The translations under genes were made by a program, and so were the position numbers. DNA of 8,507 nucleotides from Lachnospiraceae bacterium UBA1759 (GTDB lineage Bacteria; Bacillota; Clostridia; Lachnospirales; Lachnospiraceae): NCBI GenBank assembly GCA_002315555.1, contig DCHF01000016.1, forward strand, positions 343 through 8,849. Direction: 5' to 3'. Within the stretch, counting starts at the first letter, position 1. Each line of letters opens with the position of its first letter. This document shows, in pieces, positions 1 to 7,127 of the stretch. A model generated the notes under the pieces. It had not been told where the DNA came from and searched no databases. It was given only the letters and a program-made list of their open reading frames with translations.

Positions 1-3000
1 CGCCGGTGGGACCGACGATGGCGATCATCTTTCCGGGCTCCGCCTTCAGGGAAAGATCATGAATGATCTCGCGGTCCTCGGTGTAGCCGAAACGGACGTG
101 GGAAAGCTCCACATCGCCCACAGCCTCCTCAAGGATCTGCTCATTCTCGGAGAGCGGCTGCTCCTCTGGCTCGTCGAGCATGCGGAAGACACGCTCCGCA
201 GCAGCGATCGCGGACTGTAATTCCGACATGATGTTGGCCGCCTCGTTGATGGGGCCGGAGAAACGTCTGGAATACAGGACGAAGGATGAAATATTACCGA
301 GGGTGATGTTGCCGAACATGTACAGGATCGCACCGAAGATGGTAACGAGACCCAGGGAAATATTGGAGATGCAGTTGACGGACGGGCCGTTGAAGGCCGC
401 CATGTAGTCCGCGCGGTAGTAGGCATCGACCGCTTCCTGATTCTGCTTTTGGAACTTGTTCAGTGTGTTGATCTGCTGATGATACGCCTTTAAGGACTTC
501 TGTCCGCCGATCATTTCCTCGATGAATCCGTTCAGTTCACCGAGCTTACCGGAACGGGCGCGAAACAACGGACGGGTGATGCCCGCAAGCCACTTCGTGT
601 AGAATACCGTGACCGGGACGGTCAGGCAGAATACCAGGACTAAAATCGGTGAGATCGTCATCATCATGACAAAGGAGCCAATGACCGTGACGAGGCTTGA
701 GAAGATCGCGACGACGTCACTGGAAAGGCTGGTGTTGATGGTGTCGATATCGTAGGTGATACGGCTGATGATATCGCCTGCGGAATGGGTGTCAAAGAAA
801 CCGACACGCAGATTCAGAAGGCGGTCGAACATGTCGCGGCGCATACCGGAAACGATGCGCTTCGTGACCTGGATCATGATCAGGTTCAGTCCGTAGGACA
901 GGATGCTGGAAGCCACGACCGTGATCATCATGAGTACGCAGTAATGACGGACCAGTTCGAAATCCACTCTGCCGATACCGCCGGCCAGGGCGTCCACCGC
1001 CGCACCGGAAAGCTTCGGCGTGATCAGGCCGATACCGTTCGCAGCGATCGTCACAAGGATCGCCGAACCGAGTAACAGCTTGTGATTCAGTAAATATTTG
1101 AACAGGCGGATCAGGGTATGCTTCTTATTGACTCCCTTGATGGCCTTCTCTTCCTTTTTCAGCTGACCGTGGACCGTATCCATGCACTCTTTGTACATGT
1201 TGGACTTATCGATCTCCGCCTGCTTCTTTACCACGCGGTCAAGGATCTCTTCATAGGTCTCCGCGTCACGGAATACCGGATGCTCCTTTGCCGCAGCAAG
1301 GATCTCCGCTTTCTGTTCTTCCGTAAGTTCGGTCTTTTTCCCGGGCTCTTCCCTGACTTCCGCCGTCTCACCGCCCTCGCCCATCTGGGACTGGCTGATC
1401 TCACGGTAGACCTCACAGGTCTCCATCAGCTCCGCATGTGTACCGTAGCCGATCATCTCGCCTTCATCCATGACGATGATCTTATCCGCGTTCATGATGG
1501 AGGAGATACGCTGCGCCACGATGACCATGGTGGTATCCGGGTAATATTCGGCAATGGCGCCTCTCATGCGGGCATCCGTCGCGTAGTCCAGTGCGGAGGA
1601 GGAATCATCGAGGACCAGGATCTCCGGGTTTCCGGCCAGTGCACGCGCAACGAATACACGCTGCTTCTGTCCGCCGGAAATATTGGCGCCGCGGATCGCA
1701 AGCTCGTAATCCAGGCCGCGTTCCTTGATAAAATCCGCCTGTGCCGCCGACATGGCGCGTTCCAGGGCCTCATCCGTGATGGGACGGCCAAAGCGGATGT
1801 TCTCGCCGATGGTATCGTGGAAAATGATATCGTTCTGGAAGACGACGCCGAACTTGGTCTTCAGTGTTTCATCGTCATAGGTTCGGACATCCTGTCCGTC
1901 CACATAAACGGTACCTTCATTTACGTCAAAATAGCGCATCATCAGGTTGATGACGGTACTCTTGCCGGATCCGGTCGCGCCGATGATACCGAGCGTTTCC
2001 CCCTTCTTCAGCGTGAAATCGATATCCTTCAGTGCGTTTTCGCCCTTGCCGTACGCAAAGTTTACATGGTCGAAAATGATACGGCCCTCTTCCGCCTTCT
2101 TCCGGATTTCCTCTTCGGTCTGCGTCTTTTCACGGACGGTCAGGTCCTCCTCGATGGAAAGGATCTCCGAAATACGCTGTCCGGACGCGGACGCTCTCGA
2201 GTACATCATAAACATACGTGACATGAAGAGCACCGCATTCAGGATGGTCGTTACATACGTCATGAAGGCCATGATGGTACCGGGCTGCGTGGAACCGCCG
2301 TCCACACGCTTTGCGCCGTACAGGATGACCAGAACCATACCGATGTTCAGGATGATATTGACGATGGGATGCATTCCGCCCATAACGGTATTGGCCCGCT
2401 GGTCGCGGGTGACGACATCCATATTGACCTTCTCAAAACGCTCGCGCTCGGTGTTCGTCTTGGAAAGTGCCTTGATAACGCGGATACCGGTGATGTCCTC
2501 GCGGACGATCGTAACGAAGCGGTCCAGCGCCTTCTGCACGCGGCCGAACATCGGAATGCCGTAGCGGCAGAATATGAAAACGAAAAGTGCCATGACCGGG
2601 AGCATGGAGCACATGACCAGGGTCAGCGGAACATCGAGGAAGATCGTGACAACGAGGGAACCCAGAAGCATGATGGGCTGACGGACACCGAGGCGCTGCA
2701 TCATCCCCAGGAACTGGTGCACATTATAGGTATCGGACGTGGCACGGGAGATCAGGGATGCCGTCGTAACGTCCTCCTGCTGTGCCATCGACATGTAATT
2801 GATCTTGGAAAACAGCTGCAGACGGATACGCTCCGTCGTACTTCTCGCAACAAAAGATGCCATACGGTTGGCCTTGACATTGCAGATCAGGGAGATGCCC
2901 GCAAATGCCAGCATGACAAGTCCCCACAGGACGATGTAAAGGATGGAGCCGCGCGGTACAACGGTATCGATCATGACCGCCATTGCCCACGGAATCAGGA

Positions 3001-3088
3001 GTTCCGCAACCGTCGCAATGACTTTGATCGTGAATCCGACACCCATGCGTTTCATGTAAGGTTTTAAAAAGCCGAAGATCTGTCTCAT
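1..3088 (-). CDS. Fused full-length ABC multidrug-type exporter (TMD-NBD-TMD-NBD), C-terminus cut by window edge
   Basis: Predicted ATP-driven exporter of the type I exporter (ABCB/MsbA-like) fold, acting in the cytoplasmic membrane. I read one open frame of 1029 codons from the ATG at 3088 to the window edge with no stop. Order: membrane domain 1 (about residues 15-310), ATPase domain 1 (about 335-560), a charged linker (about 560-655), membrane domain 2 (about 656-960), then ATPase domain 2, which ends at the first four residues of Walker A (GPTG, 1026-1029). ATPase 1 has Walker A GATGSGKST (370-378), Q-loop Q418, signature ISGGQ (470-474), Walker B ending in D494 followed by D495 instead of the catalytic Glu, and Gln526 instead of the switch His. 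These are the marks of the degenerate half of heterodimeric exporters such as TM287, LmrC and BmrC. Bacteria normally encode the halves as two genes; here they are fused. The Shine-Dalgarno is weak (GAAAGAAG, about 11 nt upstream). The substrate is unknown; multidrug or lipid are both possible. Confidence 0.93.
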   Translation of the reverse strand, partial: MRQIFGFLKPYMKRMGVGFTIKVIATVAELLIPWAMAVMIDTVVPRGSILYIVLWGLVMLAFAGISLICNVKANRMASFVARSTTERIRLQLFSKINYMSMAQQEDVTTASLISRATSDTYNVHQFLGMMQRLGVRQPIMLLGSLVVTIFLDVPLTLVMCSMLPVMALFVFIFCRYGIPMFGRVQKALDRFVTIVREDITGIRVIKALSKTNTERERFEKVNMDVVTRDQRANTVMGGMHPIVNIILNIGMVLVILYGAKRVDGGSTQPGTIMAFMTYVTTILNAVLFMSRMFMMYSRASASGQRISEILSIEEDLTVREKTQTEEEIRKKAEEGRIIFDHVNFAYGKGENALKDIDFTLKKGETLGIIGATGSGKSTVINLMMRYFDVNEGTVYVDGQDVRTYDDETLKTKFGVVFQNDIIFHDTIGENIRFGRPITDEALERAMSAAQADFIKERGLDYELAIRGANISGGQKQRVFVARALAGNPEILVLDDSSSALDYATDARMRGAIAEYYPDTTMVIVAQRISSIMNADKIIVMDEGEMIGYGTHAELMETCEVYREISQSQMGEGGETAEVREEPGKKTELTEEQKAEILAAAKEHPVFRDAETYEEILDRVVKKQAEIDKSNMYKECMDTVHGQLKKEEKAIKGVNKKHTLIRLFKYLLNHKLLLGSAILVTIAANGIGLITPKLSGAAVDALAGGIGRVDFELVRHYCVLMMITVVASSILSYGLNLIMIQVTKRIVSGMRRDMFDRLLNLRVGFFDTHSAGDIISRITYDIDTINTSLSSDVVAIFSSLVTVIGSFVMMMTISPILVLVFCLTVPVTVFYTKWLAGITRPLFRARSGKLGELNGFIEEMIGGQKSLKAYHQQINTLNKFQKQNQEAVDAYYRADYMAAFNGPSVNCISNISLGLVTIFGAILYMFGNITLGNISSFVLYSRRFSGPINEAANIMSELQSAIAAAERVFRMLDEPEEQPLSENEQILEEAVGDVELSHVRFGYTEDREIIHDLSLKAEPGKMIAIVGPTG

Positions 3089-3143
3089 TTCGTTTGTGCG
3101 CTTCTTTCGTCATTTTTATACATAAATAGCCAGTATGAGACCT

Positions 3144-3172
3144 ATTATATTACAGCCGGGAAATAAATGCAA
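3144..3172 (-). promoter_or_regulatory. Sigma-A type promoter of the ABC exporter gene
   Basis: On the minus strand TTGCAT (3167-3172) is followed after exactly 17 nt by a perfect TATAAT (3144-3149). Transcription would begin near 3137, giving an untranslated leader of about 50 nt before the ATG at 3088. It lies between the terminator of the upstream HAD gene and the exporter start, so the exporter is probably transcribed on its own. No clear operator dyad is visible around it. Confidence 0.75.
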
Positions 3173-3211
3173 GTTTACAATAAGTAATATGAGTGTTTCA
3201 AAGGTGCTCCG

Positions 3212-3258
3212 GAAAATAAAAAAACACCCCGGACGCTCAAAGAGCGTTCAGGGCGTTT
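3212..3258 (-). terminator. Intrinsic terminator of the HAD gene, overlapping its stop codon
   Basis: The arms 3222-3238 and 3242-3258 form a stem of about 17 bp with one mismatch, two G-T wobbles and an AAA/TTT triloop (3239-3241). On the minus strand it is followed by a T-rich tract (3212-3224). The last codons and the TGA of the HAD gene (3237-3239) lie inside the hairpin, so the 3' end of the coding sequence is itself part of the terminator. The T-tract exists only on the minus strand, so it acts in that direction. Confidence 0.85.
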
Positions 3259-3725
3259 ACCATGCTTTTCGCACTCATCAGATAGGTCAGGTACGGGCCG
3301 TGCCAGGTACCGTGATGGCCGTTGATGCCGTTGTAAAATTTGACGCCGCGGACGCCGGCGCGTTCACACTCGTGAAGCTCCTCGGAATAATCGGAAATGA
3401 CGATTGCTTCCCGGTGCGATGTGATATAATCCAGTTTGGAGCTTCCGTACGGCACGAGGATCACCGGAATGTGACCGAGCCCCTGCTCTTTGAGCCAGCG
3501 AAGCTTTTCCGGTCCCGCGTAACCGTTCGTGTATGCCTTGGAAAGAACCGCGACACGGCAGCCCTCCTCCATCAGGATCTGAAGCGTCCGGATCAGTGCC
3601 GGCTCCGGCTGTCGGCTTAAATAAAAGCCGCGTTCTTCGGTCTTCTTTACGGGAACCTGTTCCCAGCGCGCCAGGCAGCCGTCCATGTCAAAATAAAATA
3701 CATGCTGTTTCTTTTGATCGCTCAT
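3237..3725 (-). CDS. HAD-superfamily phosphatase, 5'(3')-deoxyribonucleotidase (NT5C)-like
   Basis: A 162-residue soluble protein, probably a cytosolic phosphatase acting on (deoxy)nucleoside monophosphates. The HAD motifs are visible in order: motif I FDMDGCLA with nucleophile D13 and acid/base D15, motif II Ser62 (VAVLSK), motif III Lys97 (SSKLDY) and motif IV D112 in SDYSEEL. The length and the tail with NGINGHHGTW (132-141) fit the small NT5C family found in Firmicutes. I chose the ATG at 3725 because GGGAGGTG (3731-3738) sits 5 nt upstream. An in-frame ATG at 3746 would place this ribosome site inside the coding sequence and add seven residues. The gene stands alone: its terminator separates it from the exporter. 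I see no convincing promoter. The exact substrate is inferred from the family; a role in dNTP pool cleaning is plausible but unproven. Confidence 0.85.
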   Translation of the reverse strand: MSDQKKQHVFYFDMDGCLARWEQVPVKKTEERGFYLSRQPEPALIRTLQILMEEGCRVAVLSKAYTNGYAGPEKLRWLKEQGLGHIPVILVPYGSSKLDYITSHREAIVISDYSEELHECERAGVRGVKFYNGINGHHGTWHGPYLTYLMSAKSMVNALNAL

Positions 3726-3730
3726 ACCGT

Positions 3731-3738
3731 CACCTCCC
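3731..3738 (-). promoter_or_regulatory. Ribosome binding site deciding the HAD gene start
   Basis: GGGAGGTG on the minus strand lies 5 nt before the ATG at 3725. It is a near-complete anti-SD match and makes the upstream in-frame ATG at 3746 unlikely. Confidence 0.8.
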
Positions 3739-3852
3739 ATCTGCATTAAAGCATTCCGTAAGGGTCATAAAACGGACTTGAAACGTTCTTTTTCCCGGAC
3801 CGCGGTCAAAAGACCCGCGTGGAAACATTTTTGAAAAAATATTAAAAAGTTG
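3739..3852. other. Divergent intergenic region between HAD gene and tRNA promoter, no gene seen
   Basis: About 115 bp with no supported gene. It contains a 10-bp perfect palindrome GACCGCGGTC (3798-3807). It also has an imperfect GC-rich hairpin around an AAAA/TTTT loop (about 3801-3820, one bulge) without a following T-tract. It must hold the HAD promoter, but no pair of good hexamers stands out on the minus strand. Confidence 0.5.
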
Positions 3853-3881
3853 TTGACAAACAAAACATGTAGTTGTATTAT
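3853..3881 (+). promoter_or_regulatory. Consensus promoter of the tRNA-Thr gene
   Basis: Perfect -35 TTGACA (3853-3858), a 17-nt spacer, then TATTAT (3876-3881, one base off consensus). Initiation would fall near 3888, only about 9 nt before the tRNA. This is typical of strong, constitutive stable-RNA promoters in Firmicutes. Confidence 0.9.
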
Positions 3882-3896
3882 TTCTTTTGTTGACGC

Positions 3897-3969
3897 GCTG
3901 ACATGGCACAGGTGGTAGTGCACATCATTGGTAATGATGAGGTCCCGGGTCCGAGTCCCGGTGTCAGCT
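3897..3969 (+). tRNA. tRNA-Thr (anticodon GGT)
   Basis: The 73 nt fold into a full cloverleaf. The acceptor stem GCTGACA/TGTCAGC has seven Watson-Crick pairs and the D stem is GCAC/GTGC with G18-G19 in the loop AGGTGGTA. The anticodon stem is CATCA/TGATG with loop TTGGTAA (GGT at 3930-3932). The variable loop is 5 nt and the T stem CCGGG/CCCGG is perfect. The discriminator is T (3969). CCA is not encoded and must be added after transcription. The T loop reads TCCGAGT, so position 55 (3951) is C where nearly all elongator tRNAs have U (pseudouridine). It should decode the threonine codons ACC and ACU. It is transcribed as a single-gene unit with its own promoter and terminator. Confidence 0.93.
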
Positions 3970-3977
3970 CTAAACAG

Positions 3978-4012
3978 AAACACCCGATCTTCTGATCGGG
4001 TGTTTTTTTGTT
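3978..4012 (+). terminator. Intrinsic terminator after tRNA-Thr, possibly shared with the convergent operon
   Basis: The arms 3978-3989 (AAACACCCGATC) and 3994-4005 form a perfect 12-bp stem with loop TTCT, followed by a T-tract on the plus strand. The stop codon of the convergent esterase gene lies just beyond it (4015). On the minus strand the hairpin is followed only by TTTCTGTTT-like sequence, so termination in that direction would be weaker but is possible. Confidence 0.9.
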
Positions 4013-4014
4013 TA

Positions 4015-5595
4015 TCAGTAGTAATACTCTGTGCCCTTATTCTTATCGTGATAGAAATCCGGCCAGATCTTGGGGGTATTCGTCACGATGAAATCGACCA
4101 ATGCCTTATCATGATCCTCGCGGCACTCCGAAACACGGTCCACGATCATCGTCTGAAGATGCTCTCCGGAACAGGGCTTCCACTCCGGGAATTCCGGAAT
4201 ATTCGGATCGCCGGTCGCCGCAAAGTTTGCCATCATCCTGGAGAAGTTCTCGTTCATCGCATCGGAAACGCCCGGGATCTGCCATGCCGGTGTCATTTCC
4301 GCGTTGTGGAACGCAAACGGAATGTCCGCGCAGTGCGGAGCGATCGTTCCGCCGTTCATCGTGCTTTCAAGCGCAAATACGTAATTATAGACCGGAGCCT
4401 CGGATTCCGCCGCCTTCTTGTACAGGTACTCCATCGTATCCTTGCGGAAGAAGGTGTCCACATCGCCCGCATAGGACGCATTGACGTGCGGATAAGCCTC
4501 GCGGAACAGCTTCATATAGGTCTTTCTCTTCCGCCCGTACTTTTTACCGCCGATCCTGTCACGCTCCTCTTCGCTGAGCGCCGCGCGGTCGATCATCAGC
4601 TTTTCCGGGCCGAACTCCGCGAACGCCGTACCGACGATGACCGGGATCTTTTTTGAAAATTCGCAGATCTCGTTCAGACACAGGCTGCCCATGTACCAGC
4701 CGTTTTTCCGCGGTCCCCAGCCGATGCAGTATCCCTGCGCAATGATATTCGCCTCCGCGCGGGAGGTCGCACGCTCCAGAATGATCTCCGGCGCGGTAAG
4801 AAGCGTATCGAAATCCGCGTCCGGCCCCAACTCACGGATGATCTCCCGAACGATCAGATCGGAGGGCGCCGTGGTCCTGGTCAGCATGTTATCGTCCGGA
4901 ATGATACCGCTCATGACGACCGCACGCTGGAACAGTCCTTCCGCCGCCGGGATCTGCATCAGCGCGGAGACTTTGCCCCCGCCTCCGGACTGGCCAAAGA
5001 TCATGACACGCTCGGGATCGCCGCCAAAGCCCTCAATGTTCTCCTTCACCCACCGAAGCGCCGCAACGATGTCCGCAAATCCCGCATTTCCGGAATTCTC
5101 ATACTTTTTTCCATATGCCGAAACATCCAGAAAACCGAGCACGTTCAACCGGTGATTCAGCGATACGCACACAACGCCGTTATGACGTGCCAGATTATCG
5201 CCGTCATAGCAGGTCATCTCGATGGCCGAACCGTCCACATATCCGCCTCCGTGAAGCCAGACCATGACCGGCTTCTTTGCCGTCCGGTCGATGGAATCCG
5301 TCCACACGTTCAAATACTGGCAATGCTCACTCTCCGGCCAGATGCGGTGCGGTGTCATCGCCTCCCCGTGCGGGATCTGACGCGGCAGATTGCTGCCCGG
5401 ACAGTTATAACCGAAGTCCTGCGCGTCGACGATTCCCTCCCACTTCTTTACGGGACGGGGCATTTCAAAACGCTCCGCATCCGCATACTTGATTCCGTAA
5501 AAGCGGAACACACCGTCAAATACATAGCCGCGCAGCTTGCCGGCCTTCGTTTCAACGACCGGATAATCGGGTCTCATAATAAACTGTCTTTCCAT
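4015..5595 (-). CDS. Type-B carboxylesterase (para-nitrobenzyl esterase-like)
   Basis: A 526-residue alpha/beta-hydrolase of the carboxylesterase type B family (PF00135), predicted to split carboxylic esters in the cytoplasm; no signal peptide is seen. Motifs in order: SEHCQYLNV (89-97, the family's EDCLYLNV signature), oxyanion loop HGGG (115-118), nucleophile elbow GQSGG with Ser203, acidic member probably Glu327 (in GTAFAEFG) and catalytic His421 (HCADIPFAF). The length is normal for the family. The elbow GQSGGGG differs from the usual GESAG but keeps G-x-S-x-G. The ATG at 5595 is preceded by GGGAGGA. It is the last gene of a three-gene operon, 9 bp after the second esterase, and its ribosome site overlaps the TAG stop of that gene, which favours translational coupling. 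The natural substrate is unknown; xenobiotic, plant phenolic or lipid esters are possible. Confidence 0.92.
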   Translation of the reverse strand: MERQFIMRPDYPVVETKAGKLRGYVFDGVFRFYGIKYADAERFEMPRPVKKWEGIVDAQDFGYNCPGSNLPRQIPHGEAMTPHRIWPESEHCQYLNVWTDSIDRTAKKPVMVWLHGGGYVDGSAIEMTCYDGDNLARHNGVVCVSLNHRLNVLGFLDVSAYGKKYENSGNAGFADIVAALRWVKENIEGFGGDPERVMIFGQSGGGGKVSALMQIPAAEGLFQRAVVMSGIIPDDNMLTRTTAPSDLIVREIIRELGPDADFDTLLTAPEIILERATSRAEANIIAQGYCIGWGPRKNGWYMGSLCLNEICEFSKKIPVIVGTAFAEFGPEKLMIDRAALSEEERDRIGGKKYGRKRKTYMKLFREAYPHVNASYAGDVDTFFRKDTMEYLYKKAAESEAPVYNYVFALESTMNGGTIAPHCADIPFAFHNAEMTPAWQIPGVSDAMNENFSRMMANFAATGDPNIPEFPEWKPCSGEHLQTMIVDRVSECREDHDKALVDFIVTNTPKIWPDFYHDKNKGTEYYY

Positions 5596-5604
5596 GATTC
5601 CTCC

Positions 5605-7116
5605 CTAAATGATCGTCCACTCACGAAGAAGCGGCATGAGAAGCGCAAGGTCCTCGTTCCGGATCCCCTTCTCCGCATGCGGTTCTTCATCGATAAGCAG
5701 TGTATTCGGTTCCTCCGCGGTGTAGGGCGGCCAATGCACGGAAAGTGCTTCCGTGTTCGGATCGCCGCTCCGCACAAATGCCGCAAAAAGATCACTGAGC
5801 CGTTCCGCTCCCGCTCTCATCTCCTCCGGTACCTTTTCAAAATTCCGCGCGATCAGCGCACATTCGGAGCCGTGTGAAATGCGGCGTCCCTTCAGGCGGT
5901 CGATGCCAAAGTCATTGAGATACATGTAGACCGGCGCATAGCGGGACATCGCGTTCGCGTAGATGATCGAATCGCAGCGAAGCATCAGGTCGTTTTTCAG
6001 GTCCATGGCCGCGGTGAAATCGTCCCGGCCGTACAGCGCGTTGTGGCTGTAATACTCCCGGATGATGTCTTTAGCATGCTCCCGGTTCCATCCGCGGTCG
6101 GAAAGCTTGCCGAAGTTCTGCGCGATCGTAAAATCGAGCGCCTTCTCCGAATTTACTTCCCGGTCGTCCATGAAACGCTCGTACTGGCCGTCGTACTCGC
6201 CGGTATTGTTTCCGATGAGAAGCTCCTTTCCTTCCATGCCGCCATGCGCAAGTTTTTCAAAAGCGTCCTCAAAAATCACCACCTGATCGATGACCGGGCT
6301 GAATAATTTGTATTCGATATCGCAAAAGGGCTGCTCTCCGGCCATGAGACGCGCAAAAACGCCCTTTAAAGCCTCATTGATTGCCTCTGCCGGAGTCTTC
6401 AGTGCCTCCTCCAGTGCGGTGATTTTGAGCCCTTTAAAGAGTTCCTGCGACACGATGTCCGCGGTATCCGGATACTGCAGACTGGTATCCGCGCAGAAGG
6501 AGGCCTGACAGGCCGCCCGTTTGAAATACGGATGCGCTTCCTCCATCAGCATGAGGCAGGTGCAGTTATTGCTTCCCGACGAATGCCCGCCTATGGTCAC
6601 TCTTTCCGGATCACCGCCAAACGCCCCGATATTTTCGCGGATCCACTTAAGACACGCCAGAAGATCAAGCCGTGCGAGATTCTGCGAAGCATCGTAGATC
6701 TCCTTCTTTTCTTCATATCCCGAAAGCGAGCTCAGATTAATGCTGCCGAAGAAATGTCCGCGATGATTCGGACATACCACGATAATATCGGGATTCTTCT
6801 TCACAAAATTCGAAAAATCGTGCTGTGCGTTGTTTCCGCCCATCTGCGCGCTTCCGTACTGCCACATATACACGGCCTTATTATGCGCATCGCTCTCGGG
6901 ATTCACGTAGATCACCGCATTCAGACAATCCGGGTCCCCGCCGTCGGAGGGCGGACCGAACACCGTCGCATCGATCTCCTCCTCCCCCGCAGACACCACG
7001 ACCGGCCGCTGCCAGCGCTCACAGTTCGCAAACTTCACGCCGCGAAACACCCAGGTACCATTCTCTAATGCTAAGCCGTGATACCGGCCGGAACGCGCTT
7101 TTATCACAGGATCCAT
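5605..7116 (-). CDS. Divergent type-B carboxylesterase with altered oxyanion loop
   Basis: A 503-residue alpha/beta-hydrolase related to carboxylesterase type B, cytoplasmic by absence of a signal peptide. The triad looks intact: nucleophile elbow GHSSG with Ser179, Glu307 in GNNTGEYDG and His415 in ISHGSE. The segment aligned with the family's HGGG oxyanion loop reads YGSA (87-90, after VYMWQ), so the conserved His and two of three Gly are lost. The usual EDCLYLNV signature is reduced to DPDCLNAVIYVN (61-72). It is thus a divergent paralogue of the downstream esterase, not a recent duplicate. The start ATG at 7116 has GGAGG five nt upstream. It begins 11 bp after the acyltransferase stop, and the next esterase follows 9 bp after its TAG, so all three genes are very likely one operon. 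The substrate is unknown. A Tyr-based oxyanion hole or an altered specificity is possible; activity is likely but not certain. Confidence 0.88.
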   Translation of the reverse strand: MDPVIKARSGRYHGLALENGTWVFRGVKFANCERWQRPVVVSAGEEEIDATVFGPPSDGGDPDCLNAVIYVNPESDAHNKAVYMWQYGSAQMGGNNAQHDFSNFVKKNPDIIVVCPNHRGHFFGSINLSSLSGYEEKKEIYDASQNLARLDLLACLKWIRENIGAFGGDPERVTIGGHSSGSNNCTCLMLMEEAHPYFKRAACQASFCADTSLQYPDTADIVSQELFKGLKITALEEALKTPAEAINEALKGVFARLMAGEQPFCDIEYKLFSPVIDQVVIFEDAFEKLAHGGMEGKELLIGNNTGEYDGQYERFMDDREVNSEKALDFTIAQNFGKLSDRGWNREHAKDIIREYYSHNALYGRDDFTAAMDLKNDLMLRCDSIIYANAMSRYAPVYMYLNDFGIDRLKGRRISHGSECALIARNFEKVPEEMRAGAERLSDLFAAFVRSGDPNTEALSVHWPPYTAEEPNTLLIDEEPHAEKGIRNEDLALLMPLLREWTII

Positions 7117-7127
7117 AAAAACCTCCG

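Noticed and set aside
1040..1440. Possible boundary between two separate ABC half-transporter genes
   Set aside because: Each codon from about 1442 to 1070 on the minus strand was read in the frame of the ATG at 3088 and no stop was found. The internal Met codons lack good ribosome sites.
1118..2221. Long plus-strand open frame (367 codons) opposite the ABC exporter
   Set aside because: It is antisense to strongly conserved ATPase motifs in the minus strand, has no recognisable domain and no ribosome site; it is a mirror effect of GC-rich codon usage.
2724..3113. Alternative minus-strand frame starting at 3113, ahead of the exporter ATG
   Set aside because: It is in another frame, overlaps the exporter's membrane domain and encodes a His/Cys-rich non-conserved sequence.
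3726..3746. Upstream ATG at 3746 as start of the HAD gene
   Set aside because: The strong GGGAGGTG at 3731-3738 would lie inside the coding sequence, and the seven extra residues precede the HAD core without adding anything.
3765..3983. Minus-strand frame of 72 codons across the tRNA
   Set aside because: It runs antisense through a well-folded tRNA gene and its promoter; no protein support.
5152..5877. Plus-strand frame of 241 codons over the esterase junction
   Set aside because: It is antisense to two confident esterases and spans their intergenic gap; it has no domain or ribosome site.
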